This document shows positions 54,674 to 63,731 of a stretch of DNA of 64,000 bases, one piece after another; the first letter of the stretch is position 1, and each line of letters starts with the position of its first letter. Origin of the DNA: Bacteroidales bacterium. Lineage in GTDB: Bacteria > Bacteroidota > Bacteroidia > Bacteroidales > ML635J-15. The notes beneath the pieces were generated by a model. It was not told the origin of the DNA. It searched no databases and was given only the letters and a program-made list of their open reading frames with translations. The stretch covers positions 82,178 to 146,177 of the forward strand of contig JAGCDJ010000020.1 of assembly GCA_017651185.1 (NCBI GenBank), read 5' to 3'. The position numbers and the translations under genes were made by a program.

Positions 54674-55852
54674 TTACTCAACTTCTATCATCAATCCTTT
54701 TAGATATTCTCCTTCGGGATGATAAATGCTTACCGGATGATCAATTGCGTGAGGCAATTGCTTGACAATACGCACATTGCGATGAGCATTGGCTGCAGAA
54801 GTGAAAACCATAGTCTTGAAATCTTCCTTGCTTACCGCCTGCGAGCATGAGAAGGTGAAAATCAGTCCGCCTGGTTTTATCTTTTCAATCGCTTTCTGGT
54901 TAATGTTCTTGTAACCTTTCAGTCCCTGCTGCAAACTGCGATGGTTCTTTGCAAATGCCGGCGGATCAAGGATTATAATGTCGAAATTATTGTCGATAGC
55001 ACCAAGATAATCAAGGACATCCTTTGCGACGCCCTTGTGCGGTGCGTTAGTAAAATTCAGCTCCACATTGCGTTCGCAAAGTGCGATTGCCTTCTTTGAA
55101 ATGTCAACCGTCTCGACATAAGAAGCACCACCCCGCAATGCCGACAATGAAAATCCGCCCGTATATCCGAAGGTATTAAGCACGCGCTTGCCCGACGAAA
55201 GTTCGCCAACCAACTTGCGGTTTTCGCGCTGGTCAACAAAGAATCCAGTCTTCTGTCCTTCGTAGAAGTTGATTATCATACGGTTTCCACTTTCGCAAAT
55301 TTCGCGTTCCTCGATTGTTTCTCCCCAGATGAACGAATCCTCAGTTTTGATGTGAGGAATCGTTGCACTGCTCTTGTCGAAAATAGATATAACCCTGTCG
55401 CCCAGCAACTTGCAGACGATTTCGGCAAACTGAGAAAACAACCTGTACATTCCTACCGAATGTGCTTGAAACACAACGACACCATTGTAGTAATCGACAA
55501 TCAGCCCGGGCATAAAATCGCCCTCGCCGTTAACTAGGCGAAATACATTGGTATCGGGCGAGTCGAAAAAGCCAAAATTGCGGCGATAGTTTATTGCCGA
55601 CTCAAACCGTTTTGTCCAAAATGCTTCACCGATTGCACTTTGCTCAAAATCAAAGACTTTTGCAATTATGCTATCGTCTTGGTAATGAGCCGTTGCCAAA
55701 TATCTGTTGTCGGACGAAAATATTTCCACCAAGTCGCCTTCCTGCGGATTACCCTGCATCTTGGCGACAGCACCCGAAAACACCCACGGATGCCGGCGCA
55801 TAAGCGACTTTTCCTTGTCGCGCTTCAATATTAGGCGAGGTATTGCGCTCAT
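54674..55852 (-). CDS. rlmI: Class I rRNA (cytosine-C5) methyltransferase, RlmI type
   Basis: SAM-dependent methyltransferase expected to make m5C in 23S rRNA. The 392 residues have an N-terminal PUA domain (about 1-80, LKRDKEKSLMRRHPWVFSGAV), an EEHE-like region, SAM motif I (VLNTFGYTGGFSLSAL), and motif IV with ILDPPAFAKN and the FSCSQAV cysteine. The site (C1962 in E. coli) is inferred. The start is five bases downstream of the stop of a conserved unknown gene, so the two are probably one operon. Confidence 0.88.
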   Translation of the reverse strand: MSAIPRLILKRDKEKSLMRRHPWVFSGAVAKMQGNPQEGDLVEIFSSDNRYLATAHYQDDSIIAKVFDFEQSAIGEAFWTKRFESAINYRRNFGFFDSPDTNVFRLVNGEGDFMPGLIVDYYNGVVVFQAHSVGMYRLFSQFAEIVCKLLGDRVISIFDKSSATIPHIKTEDSFIWGETIEEREICESGNRMIINFYEGQKTGFFVDQRENRKLVGELSSGKRVLNTFGYTGGFSLSALRGGASYVETVDISKKAIALCERNVELNFTNAPHKGVAKDVLDYLGAIDNNFDIIILDPPAFAKNHRSLQQGLKGYKNINQKAIEKIKPGGLIFTFSCSQAVSKEDFKTMVFTSAANAHRNVRIVKQLPHAIDHPVSIYHPEGEYLKGLMIEVE

Positions 55853-55857
55853 ACAAA

Positions 55858-56568
55858 TTATTTGTCACCACCCATCTGTGGCAAACCTTTTATGGCATTG
55901 TACTCGAAACCTAGTCGCTTGCCGGTCTGCATCTTCGACTTGTTGATGCGTTCCTTCATGTAGTCCACATTTACAATCTTCACATCGTTGTACGGAGGAA
56001 CCAGCAAGTCGAACTTAAGTACATACGCAATAGCCGACTCAACAAGCTGGTGCAGACTTTCGTAGTCAATCTTGTTCTTTCCGAAAGCAGGATAGCCGAA
56101 ACCAAGTTCGCGCCTTCCCTCGATGAAGAAAGTGCTCTCGTTGTTGATGAACATACGGCCAATCAGGTAGCCAAGGTCCTCGTCCCTGTTGTACTTGAAC
56201 GAATCGGCGAGGAAGTTATAGATGTTTATTATTCCCGAATATGTAACCAACGGACGGTCGATATAATAGCTGTCCTTCCATATTTCGTGGTTACGTGGGA
56301 ATTCAAAAATGTTCGAGTGCATGTTAAATATCAGCAAGTCGCCTGCAACCTTTATTTCGGTCTCAAACAGTCCGCGGTCGCGGTACTCGAGCTTTATTCT
56401 CTCGTCGGCATCCTTCAAAAGTGCATTGTATTCAATCACAATGTCGTGCAGCACCTTTTTCAGTATCGAAAATGCCTCTTTTGTATTGTCGTACACCACT
56501 TGCTTCAACTGCGATTTCTCAAGCAAGGTGTTTATTATTCCGTCGCGTATTTCAGTGTTTCGTTCCAT
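55858..56568 (-). CDS. Conserved protein of unknown function upstream of rlmI
   Basis: A soluble 236-residue protein with no signal peptide and a helical start (about 1-50), followed by a central mixed domain with FNMHSNIFEFPRNHEIWKDSYY. The pattern resembles hypothetical proteins common in Bacteroidales, but I assign no family. It has no cysteines and ends in a Met/Gly-rich tail. It lies five bases from rlmI and follows an intergenic repeat element. Confidence 0.7.
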   Translation of the reverse strand: MERNTEIRDGIINTLLEKSQLKQVVYDNTKEAFSILKKVLHDIVIEYNALLKDADERIKLEYRDRGLFETEIKVAGDLLIFNMHSNIFEFPRNHEIWKDSYYIDRPLVTYSGIINIYNFLADSFKYNRDEDLGYLIGRMFINNESTFFIEGRRELGFGYPAFGKNKIDYESLHQLVESAIAYVLKFDLLVPPYNDVKIVNVDYMKERINKSKMQTGKRLGFEYNAIKGLPQMGGDK

Positions 56569-56598
56569 ACAATGTTTTGGTTTCTAAGTTTAACTTCG

Positions 56599-56664
56599 TT
56601 GAGGGCTTCGCCGTTCTATGTCTGCGGCGTTTCTACGCTTCGATGTTTGAGGGCTTCGCCGTTC
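56599..56664. repeat. Intergenic repeat element
   Basis: The 18-base word TTGAGGGCTTCGCCGTTC occurs at 56599-56616 and 56647-56664, flanking TATGTCTGCGGCGTTTCTACG-like sequence. A related version of that middle sequence lies at about 63747-63781. No coding role is visible. Confidence 0.7.
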
Positions 56665-56684
56665 ACTTTTCAACTTTCAACTTC

Positions 56685-58157
56685 CTAATATGCCTTTGCA
56701 AACAACACTCTTCTCTTCGATGGTTTTCCCGAATAAACGCAAACACCATCTTCTTCCTCGGCATCAAGCGGAATACAACGAATAGTAGCCTTTGTTTCCT
56801 CCTTGATTTTTGCTTCGGTCTCGGCAGTGCCGTCCCAGTGAGCAGAAATGAAGCCCGGTTTTTCTTCGATAATGCGCTTGAACTCGTCCCAAGTGTCAAC
56901 CTTATAGGTGTTAGCAGCGCGGAAATCGTATGCCTTCTTGTAGATGTTCTTCTGAATATCCTCAAGCAAGTTCTTGATATGGTCGATAATGCCATCGTCA
57001 GCAACACTTTCCTTGGTGAGAGTATCGCGGCGAGCTACTTCCCATGTGTGGTTTTCGTAGTCGTTAGGACCGATAGCCAAACGTACAGGAACACCCTTCA
57101 TTTCCCATTCTGCGAACTTGAATCCCGGGCGCTGGGTGTCGCGGTCGTCGTACTTGTAGCTTATGCCTGCTGCCTTCAACTTGGCGCAAAGTTCGTGTAC
57201 ACGTTCCGAAATCATATTAAACTGGTCATCAGACTTGTAGATAGGAACGATAACCACCTGAATAGGTGCCAGATGCGGAGGCAATACAAGTCCGTTGTCA
57301 TCTGAGTGAGCCATAATGAGCGCACCCATCAGTCGGGTAGAAACGCCCCACGAGGTAGCCCATACATATTCGGGCTTGTTTTCCTTGTTGAGGAAAGTAA
57401 CATCGAAGGCCTTTGCGAAGTTCTGTGCAAGGAAGTGCGATGTACCTGCCTGCAATGCCTTACCGTCCTGCATTAATGCTTCGATACAGAAAGTCTCTTC
57501 GGCACCAGCAAAACGTTCGCTGTCGGTCTTGCGACCAATGACAACAGGAACGCCAAGGTAATTCTCGACAAAGTCGGCATATACGTGAACCATCTTGTCG
57601 GCTTCTTCCATTGCCTCTTCCTTAGTTGCATGTGCGGTGTGACCTTCCTGCCACAGGAATTCGGCAGTACGCAGGAACAAACGGGTACGCATTTCCCAAC
57701 GTACAACGTTAGCCCACTGGTTTACAAGGATAGGCAGGTCGCGGTACGACTTAACCCAGTTGCGGTAGGTGTTCCAGATTATAGTTTCGGATGTAGGACG
57801 AACAATCAATTCTTCTTCCAACTTTGCCTCAGGGTCAACTTCGACTGCAGTCTTGTCAGCATTTGTGCGAAGGCGGTAATGAGTTACCACTGCACACTCC
57901 TTTGCAAAACCTTCAACATGGTCGGCTTCGCGGCTGAAAAACGACTTTGGAATAAACAGCGGAAAATATGCATTTGTGTGTCCTGTTTCCTTGAACATTT
58001 TGTCCAAAATGTCGTGCATCTTTTCCCATATCGAATAACCGTATGGCTTGATAACCATACATCCTCTAACTGCGGACTGTTCCGCCAAATCTGCCTGAAC
58101 AACAAGTTCGTTGTACCACTGAGAATAATTCTCCGATCTCTTCGTCAACTTTGCCAT
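56685..58157 (-). CDS. proS: Prolyl-tRNA synthetase
   Basis: Charges tRNA-Pro; class II aminoacyl-tRNA synthetase of 490 residues. It is the short, eukaryote/archaea-like ProS type, without the editing insertion of E. coli ProRS. Motif 2 region [26 protein letters not shown] and the anticodon-binding domain (about 290-400, IVPIY...[17 protein letters not shown]) are clear, followed by the type-specific C-terminal zinc-like domain. It has its own promoter, divergent from the Tyr/Ser-rich lipoprotein gene. Confidence 0.95.
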   Translation of the reverse strand: MAKLTKRSENYSQWYNELVVQADLAEQSAVRGCMVIKPYGYSIWEKMHDILDKMFKETGHTNAYFPLFIPKSFFSREADHVEGFAKECAVVTHYRLRTNADKTAVEVDPEAKLEEELIVRPTSETIIWNTYRNWVKSYRDLPILVNQWANVVRWEMRTRLFLRTAEFLWQEGHTAHATKEEAMEEADKMVHVYADFVENYLGVPVVIGRKTDSERFAGAEETFCIEALMQDGKALQAGTSHFLAQNFAKAFDVTFLNKENKPEYVWATSWGVSTRLMGALIMAHSDDNGLVLPPHLAPIQVVIVPIYKSDDQFNMISERVHELCAKLKAAGISYKYDDRDTQRPGFKFAEWEMKGVPVRLAIGPNDYENHTWEVARRDTLTKESVADDGIIDHIKNLLEDIQKNIYKKAYDFRAANTYKVDTWDEFKRIIEEKPGFISAHWDGTAETEAKIKEETKATIRCIPLDAEEEDGVCVYSGKPSKRRVLFAKAY

Positions 58158-58200
58158 TTCTATCTTGGTATAAAATTTGTTATTGCATTAAAAAAATTAG

Positions 58201-58208
58201 TATTTTTG
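58201..58208 (+). promoter_or_regulatory. -7 element for the Tyr/Ser-rich lipoprotein gene
   Basis: TATTTTTG, 31 bases before the ATG. Confidence 0.6.
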
Positions 58209-58214
58209 AAGTTA

Positions 58215-58222
58215 CAAAATTA
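58215..58222 (-). promoter_or_regulatory. -7 element for proS
   Basis: TAATTTTG on the minus strand, 57 bases before the proS ATG; close to the divergent promoter. Confidence 0.55.
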
Positions 58223-58239
58223 GAAAAAATTTCATCACT

Positions 58240-59808
58240 ATGAAACATTTGTTTTACATATTAACCCTAGTGCTTATCACCCTAGCATCTTGCGAATCAA
58301 GTCTTTATACCACAAAGGTTTACGACGATGCATACTATGCAAAAAGCAAGGAAGAAGTGATGCCTTCGAAAACAGTTTCCACCAGCGAAAACAATAGTTA
58401 TTCTGAAGCTCCGACAGGAGAATATAACGCCGAAGACGGATATTACCACAACGACGATGGCACCGTCACATACTATTCAGACAATAATTATTATTATTCC
58501 GACTCAAACGACAGTTATGGCGGCAGCGACGGCTACTACGACGGCAGTGGAAACTACATCGAAAATAACTATTACTACATAGGCGACGACTACTATTACA
58601 CCTCGCACTTCCGCAGGTTTGGTACTTACTACACGCCTGTGTACTACTACGACCCATACTGGGATCCTTGGTACACTCCTTATTATTCGTATAGTTACTA
58701 CTACGACCCATATTTCTACTCGTGGTACTACTCGCCATACTACTACACTCCGTACTACCACCATCACTATGGATATTACAGCCATTACTACGGATGGGGA
58801 TGGAACGATTACGGATACTGGCACAACAACCATCATCATCACGGTCACGACCATGGTCACGGTAACGGACATGGACCAAACGATGACAATGTCTTCGGGT
58901 CAACCTACTATGGACACCACGGTTCGATGGGTGGCTACAACGGTGGTAGCGGACGAATCATAAGCGGAAATAATAGCGGCAGCGGTAACAGTTCAACCGT
59001 TGTAAAAACTCCTACAAATACATCTAACAGAACATACGACAACTCGTCGGCAACAATCACAAGAACTACCGACAACAATTCTTCGACAAGAATTTCAAAC
59101 GGTAGCACCGAAGTAAAAGAAAACGGCAACAGAATAAATGCAGGGTCTAACGCAACAAAGGAGCCCACAAATGGTAACTCGGCAACAGTAAACTCTTCTG
59201 AAAACAGAGTCAACTCAAGTACCACAGTAACCAAGGAACCTAGCAGTTCGAGCAATCGAGAAAATACATCGGGAAGCAACAACTCAGGTTCTTCGGTAAG
59301 CAAAGATCCTGCAAGCAATAGCAACAACTCTGTCAACAGGGTAAACTCGTCAAGCAGCAACCGCAGCTACAACAAACCAAGCAGTTCTAGTTCAAGCAAC
59401 TATAACTCGTCGAACAGTTCGTCGAAACCATCAAGCGGCAGTTCTTCGAGTTCAAGCAGAAACTACGCACCATCAAGTTCGTCATCAAGCAGCAACTCGA
59501 GCAGTTCCCGCTCATACAATAGCAGTAGTTCCTCAAGCAGTTCGTCGGCAAGACCATCGAGCAGCAGTTCAAGCAGTTCGAGTTCAAGATCGTACAACAG
59601 CAGTTCGTCAAGTTCAAGCAGAAGCTACTCACCATCAAGTTCATCTTCAAGCAGCTCAAGCAGAAGCTATTCGCCATCATCAAGCAGTAGCAGTTCGCGC
59701 TCAAGCAGCAGTTACAGCGGAAGCTCACACTCCAGTTCATCATCACATTCAAGTTCAAGCTCGTCACATTCAAGTTCGTCACATTCATCAAGTTCAGGAA
59801 GGAGATAA
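58240..59808 (+). CDS. Low-complexity lipoprotein (Tyr-, His- and Ser-rich)
   Basis: 522 residues. A lipobox (LASC, Cys18) follows the signal helix. Residues 66-192 are extremely Tyr-rich with Asp/Asn/Pro spacers; 197-213 form a His-rich cluster (HHHHGHDHGHGNGHG) that could bind metal; 240-522 are Ser/Asn/Thr-rich repeats with SSSSS runs and RSY spacers. This composition suits a disordered surface or stalk-like protein, possibly O-glycosylated as Bacteroidetes modify D(S/T)A-type sites. No homology-based function. It is three bases from the FadL-like gene, so probably co-translated. Codon bias and repeated SSS stretches may cause slippage. Confidence 0.8.
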   Translation: MKHLFYILTLVLITLASCESSLYTTKVYDDAYYAKSKEEVMPSKTVSTSENNSYSEAPTGEYNAEDGYYHNDDGTVTYYSDNNYYYSDSNDSYGGSDGYYDGSGNYIENNYYYIGDDYYYTSHFRRFGTYYTPVYYYDPYWDPWYTPYYSYSYYYDPYFYSWYYSPYYYTPYYHHHYGYYSHYYGWGWNDYGYWHNNHHHHGHDHGHGNGHGPNDDNVFGSTYYGHHGSMGGYNGGSGRIISGNNSGSGNSSTVVKTPTNTSNRTYDNSSATITRTTDNNSSTRISNGSTEVKENGNRINAGSNATKEPTNGNSATVNSSENRVNSSTTVTKEPSSSSNRENTSGSNNSGSSVSKDPASNSNNSVNRVNSSSSNRSYNKPSSSSSSNYNSSNSSSKPSSGSSSSSSRNYAPSSSSSSSNSSSSRSYNSSSSSSSSSARPSSSSSSSSSSRSYNSSSSSSSRSYSPSSSSSSSSSRSYSPSSSSSSSRSSSSYSGSSHSSSSSHSSSSSSHSSSSHSSSSGRR

Positions 59809-59811
59809 GTC

Positions 59812-61266
59812 ATGAAAAGGTTAGTATTTAGCATATTTGCAATATTGCTATGCGCCTCGGCGATAGCACAGACCGAAGCCGATGCATTAAGGTATTCGTT
59901 CTACATTCCAAACGGAACAGCACGCGCCAACGGTATGGCAGGTTCGTTCGGAGCAATAGGAGCCGACCCTTCGGTAATAGGATTCAACCCTGCAAGCATG
60001 GGCGTCTACAAGACAACACAACTCTCGTTCTCGCCGAGTTTTAAGATAAACAACACTGAATCGTCGTACATCGGAACAAAGAACCGCGACTTCAGTGCAA
60101 ACTACTTCGACATCAACGAGGCGTCTTTCGTACAGGCAATCGAGCGTAAGCACGACAACGTAGGACTCACCTATTTCGTTTGGGGGTTCTCGTACAGCAA
60201 GCTTAACAAGTTTTCCGAGAATATCAGCATAAATGGAATAAACGACCACGGTTCGCTTACCGACTGGTTTGCAGCAAGGGCAAACGGAATCAACTACCAG
60301 ACACTTGGCGACAACGACCCATTCTACAGCCATCTTGCATGGGAAACCTACCTTATCGACCCGGCAACAGCAACTGCCGACGACCAGTATGTAAGCGCAT
60401 ACGACCAGTACGGTGAAAAGCAGAGCCAACGACTGACAAAGAAAGGTTCGCTAGGCGAATACAACATAGCAATCGCATTCAACTTCATGCACAAGCTATA
60501 CGTAGGTGCCGACTTGGGCATACAGACCGTAAGATACAAGCAGACAATAATATCATACGAAAACAGGGAGAACGTAACCAACGGACCTAAGACTTTCACT
60601 TTCGAAGACTACGTAAGTTCTTCGGGAAGCGGAGTAAACTTCAAACTTGGAATTTTGTACCAGCCAATAGAAATGTTAAGGTTTGGAGCAGCAATACACA
60701 CCCCCACATCAATAAGCATGAGGGACAGATACAACACAAACTGCTCCACGCAACTCGGTGATTCTACAATGTCGTACAGTTCGCCCGAAGGAGAGTTCGA
60801 TTATAACATACTTTCCCCACTTAGAGCAAACGCAAGCATTTGTGTAATCCCGAACGAAAATCTGCTCATCAACTTAGACTACGACCTTGCCAACTACAAT
60901 GCAATAAAGATGAGAAGCGAGGATTATGACTTTGCGACCGAAACACAGAACATCATAAACAACTATAAGGTTGGTCACTGCGTAAAACTCGGAGCAGAGT
61001 ACAGGTTAGGCGCATTGAACTTCAGACTTGGTGGAGCATACTACACAAGTCCGTACAAGAGTTCGTCGCCAAACAGCAATTCGGACACATGGCTGGCAAG
61101 TGCAGGACTTGGATTCCGCACCAACTACTTCTTCTTCGACATTGCCTACTCGTACTTGCAAAATTCGTACGTGTACTATATGTACGAAGGCCTTGTAACT
61201 AGCGATCCAAGCAAGATAAAGTACAACCGCCACCAGATATCTTTCACAATCGGTTGCAAGTTCTAA
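59812..61266 (+). CDS. FadL/TodX-like outer-membrane transport protein
   Basis: 484 residues with a signal peptide (MKRLVFSIFAILLCASAIAQ). The start TARANGMAGSFGAIGADPSVIGFNPASMG is typical of the FadL/OMPP1 family of hydrophobic-compound channels, although the classical NPA region is altered. Many alternating aromatic strands and a terminal ISFTIGCKF strand indicate a beta-barrel. Cargo is unknown. It begins three bases after the Tyr/Ser-rich lipoprotein gene and is followed by a strong terminator. Confidence 0.88.
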   Translation: MKRLVFSIFAILLCASAIAQTEADALRYSFYIPNGTARANGMAGSFGAIGADPSVIGFNPASMGVYKTTQLSFSPSFKINNTESSYIGTKNRDFSANYFDINEASFVQAIERKHDNVGLTYFVWGFSYSKLNKFSENISINGINDHGSLTDWFAARANGINYQTLGDNDPFYSHLAWETYLIDPATATADDQYVSAYDQYGEKQSQRLTKKGSLGEYNIAIAFNFMHKLYVGADLGIQTVRYKQTIISYENRENVTNGPKTFTFEDYVSSSGSGVNFKLGILYQPIEMLRFGAAIHTPTSISMRDRYNTNCSTQLGDSTMSYSSPEGEFDYNILSPLRANASICVIPNENLLINLDYDLANYNAIKMRSEDYDFATETQNIINNYKVGHCVKLGAEYRLGALNFRLGGAYYTSPYKSSSPNSNSDTWLASAGLGFRTNYFFFDIAYSYLQNSYVYYMYEGLVTSDPSKIKYNRHQISFTIGCKF

Positions 61267-61291
61267 CAGAACGACATTTTACCTATATAAG

Positions 61292-61330
61292 CAGAAGCGA
61301 CGGCATTTGACTGGTCGCTTCTGTTTTTTT
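61292..61330 (+). terminator. Intrinsic terminator after the FadL-like gene
   Basis: CAGAAGCGAC (61292-61301) pairs with GTCGCTTCTG (61314-61323), then seven T residues. Confidence 0.9.
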
Positions 61331-61367
61331 AGGCAATTATTTTACGGACAATAATGATTGATTTTAT

Positions 61368-61375
61368 TACTTTTG
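61368..61375 (+). promoter_or_regulatory. -7 element for tamL
   Basis: TACTTTTG ends seven bases before the tamL ATG, predicting a nearly leaderless transcript; no clear -33 TTTG. Confidence 0.55.
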
Positions 61376-61382
61376 CGGTCTA

Positions 61383-63731
61383 ATGGCAAACCGCACCTAC
61401 ATATCAAGCACCTATTTCATATTACTGGCATTATTGTCGGCATTGCTAATAGCAATGTCATCGTGCCGTGCGACAAAATTTGTAGGCGAAGGCGAATATC
61501 TTCTTGTAAAAAACAAGGTTAAGTGCGACAACAATAGCATAAAAGAGGACGAACTCATGCTTACGCTGAGTCAAAAGAGCAACAAGAAAATTCTTGGCGC
61601 AATACCATTCAACCTGTACGTATACAACTTCATGAAAAGCGGCAAACCGCGCAAATGGAAAGAAAAACTTGCCAATTCGATAGGCGAAGAACCAGTAATA
61701 TATGCAGCAGAAGCAAAACTGAAAAGCATGGAGAACTTGAAAACCTACATGGCTAGTCAGTCGTACTACCGCGCTTCGGTAAACGTTACAGAACACTTCA
61801 CCAACCGCAAGAGGGCAAAAGTGAAATACACAATTACCGCCGGACCATCGTACAAAATTTCGTCAATCGACTATAGCATCGACGACGAAACAATCAGGGA
61901 TTTGTTCTTCACCGACACTGTAAATACATTAATAAAGCGCGGACATAGTTTCAATACCGACACACTAAAGGCAGAGCGCGAACGCATTGCACGATTCTTC
62001 AAACTCAACGGCTACTACTATTTCTCGATAAACAACGTGCATTTCTTTGCCGACACACTTCAGAGCGACTGCACAGTAAAACTCACCACAAGCATACAAA
62101 AGACCGAAAACGCCGTTGACGACGCCTTCCAAAGCCAGACAATACGTAGTGTAAACATATTCACCAACTATAACCTGACACAAAACAACGACACAACATC
62201 CAAGCAAACCAACATGTTTGTCAAAGATGGCATAAAGTTCACATACGACGGCAAAATGTCGCACAAGACATCGGTTTTCATGCAGTCGTGCTTTTTCAAA
62301 CCGACCGAAAAATACAGCATACGCAATGTCGAGGACACTTACAGCCACCTCTCGAGTTTGAAGCAGTTCCGCCTCATCAACATTAAATTAACGCCACCCG
62401 ACATCGAAGAGGTGCTCCTTGAAAACATAAGCAAGCGTTACCTCGACGTAAACATTTACCTTGCACCAATGAAGCGACAGTCGTTCAATATAGAACTTGA
62501 AGGAAGCAACACATCGGGAAACATTGGTATGTCGGGCGTTTTGTCGTACAAAAACAGGAATATATTCCGTGGCGCACAGATTTTTTCTGCAAAAGCCAAC
62601 ATTTCGTTCCAAACAGCCACACTGCTCGACACCGTGACAAACGAAGAAATAAAGTCAAAATTCTTCAACACCCTTGAATACGGAGGCGAAATCAAACTAA
62701 CTTTCCCTAAACTGCTCCTACCCTTCTTCAATAACTTCGAGTTCATCAAGCGCCACGACCCCAAAACCCAACTGAGCGTTTCGTTCAACTATCAGAACCG
62801 TCCAGACTACACGCGCACGATTGCCAACCTTAATTTCGGTTACAGTTGGATTGGATACAAGAACAAAAACATCACGCACAACATAAACCCAATAGAATTA
62901 TACTGGGTAAAGATTCTTGATTTCAGCGAGGATTTCAGACGGAGAATACAAAACCTGTACATCAAGTACTCGTATGAAGACCAGTTCCTTATGGTTTTCA
63001 GTTACGACATGATATTCAACAACCAGAATGTAAATGTAAAGAGGAACTTCACCTATTTCTGGATGAACCTTGAAACCTGCGGAAACTTGCTATACGGCAT
63101 ATATGCAGCATGTAACATCGAGAAGGAATCAGATTCATACAAACTCCTCGGAGTTGAATTCGCCCAATACGTAAAAGCAGATTTCGACTATCGCTTCTAC
63201 AACATCATCGACGATAAAAACACAATAGTCTACCGTGCGTTCTTCGGCATTGGACTCCCGTACGGAAACTCAACCAAAGGTTTGCCTTTCGTAAAACGAT
63301 ACTTCATAGGTGGTGCCAACGACATAAGGGCATGGCAGGTTAGAACACTAGGTCCTGGTTCATACTCCAACATCTACCGCAACTACGACCAAATTGCCGA
63401 CATGAAGTTGATGTTCAACATGGAATACCGCTTCTCAATGGTATCGTTCCTGCAAGGTGCACTTTTCATCGACGCAGGAAACATCTGGGCTATCGACAAG
63501 AACGACAACAGAGCAGGCGCATTGTTCAAGTTTACCGAATTCTACAAGCAGATTGCGATGGGAACAGGTTTCGGTCTGCGCTTCGACCTTAAGTTCCTCG
63601 TCCTTCGTTTCGATATTGGAATACCAGTATACAACCCATCGCTTACGGGCACCGACGCTTGGTTCGAATCGTTTAAGCCATTCAAGATTAATAAGTTTAC
63701 GCTGAACTTTGGTATAGGGTATCCGTTCTAG
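61383..63731 (+). CDS. tamL: TamL-type lipidated BamA/TamA family outer-membrane protein
   Basis: 782 residues. A signal ends in a lipobox at about residues 26-29 (MSSC), followed by RATKFVGEGEYLL, the hallmark of TamL, a lipidated TamA-like protein of Bacteroidetes. POTRA-like domains with YTITAGPSYKISSIDYSI occupy about 90-380, and a 16-stranded Bam-type barrel with the conserved FIGGANDIRAW(Q)VR motif (about 635-650) follows. It should help insert outer-membrane proteins or lipids together with TamB. Transcribed alone from an adjacent promoter. Confidence 0.92.
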   Translation: MANRTYISSTYFILLALLSALLIAMSSCRATKFVGEGEYLLVKNKVKCDNNSIKEDELMLTLSQKSNKKILGAIPFNLYVYNFMKSGKPRKWKEKLANSIGEEPVIYAAEAKLKSMENLKTYMASQSYYRASVNVTEHFTNRKRAKVKYTITAGPSYKISSIDYSIDDETIRDLFFTDTVNTLIKRGHSFNTDTLKAERERIARFFKLNGYYYFSINNVHFFADTLQSDCTVKLTTSIQKTENAVDDAFQSQTIRSVNIFTNYNLTQNNDTTSKQTNMFVKDGIKFTYDGKMSHKTSVFMQSCFFKPTEKYSIRNVEDTYSHLSSLKQFRLINIKLTPPDIEEVLLENISKRYLDVNIYLAPMKRQSFNIELEGSNTSGNIGMSGVLSYKNRNIFRGAQIFSAKANISFQTATLLDTVTNEEIKSKFFNTLEYGGEIKLTFPKLLLPFFNNFEFIKRHDPKTQLSVSFNYQNRPDYTRTIANLNFGYSWIGYKNKNITHNINPIELYWVKILDFSEDFRRRIQNLYIKYSYEDQFLMVFSYDMIFNNQNVNVKRNFTYFWMNLETCGNLLYGIYAACNIEKESDSYKLLGVEFAQYVKADFDYRFYNIIDDKNTIVYRAFFGIGLPYGNSTKGLPFVKRYFIGGANDIRAWQVRTLGPGSYSNIYRNYDQIADMKLMFNMEYRFSMVSFLQGALFIDAGNIWAIDKNDNRAGALFKFTEFYKQIAMGTGFGLRFDLKFLVLRFDIGIPVYNPSLTGTDAWFESFKPFKINKFTLNFGIGYPF

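Noticed and set aside
58466..59791. Minus-strand frames opposite the Tyr/Ser-rich lipoprotein
   Set aside because: They mirror the low-complexity codons and have no recognisable protein features.
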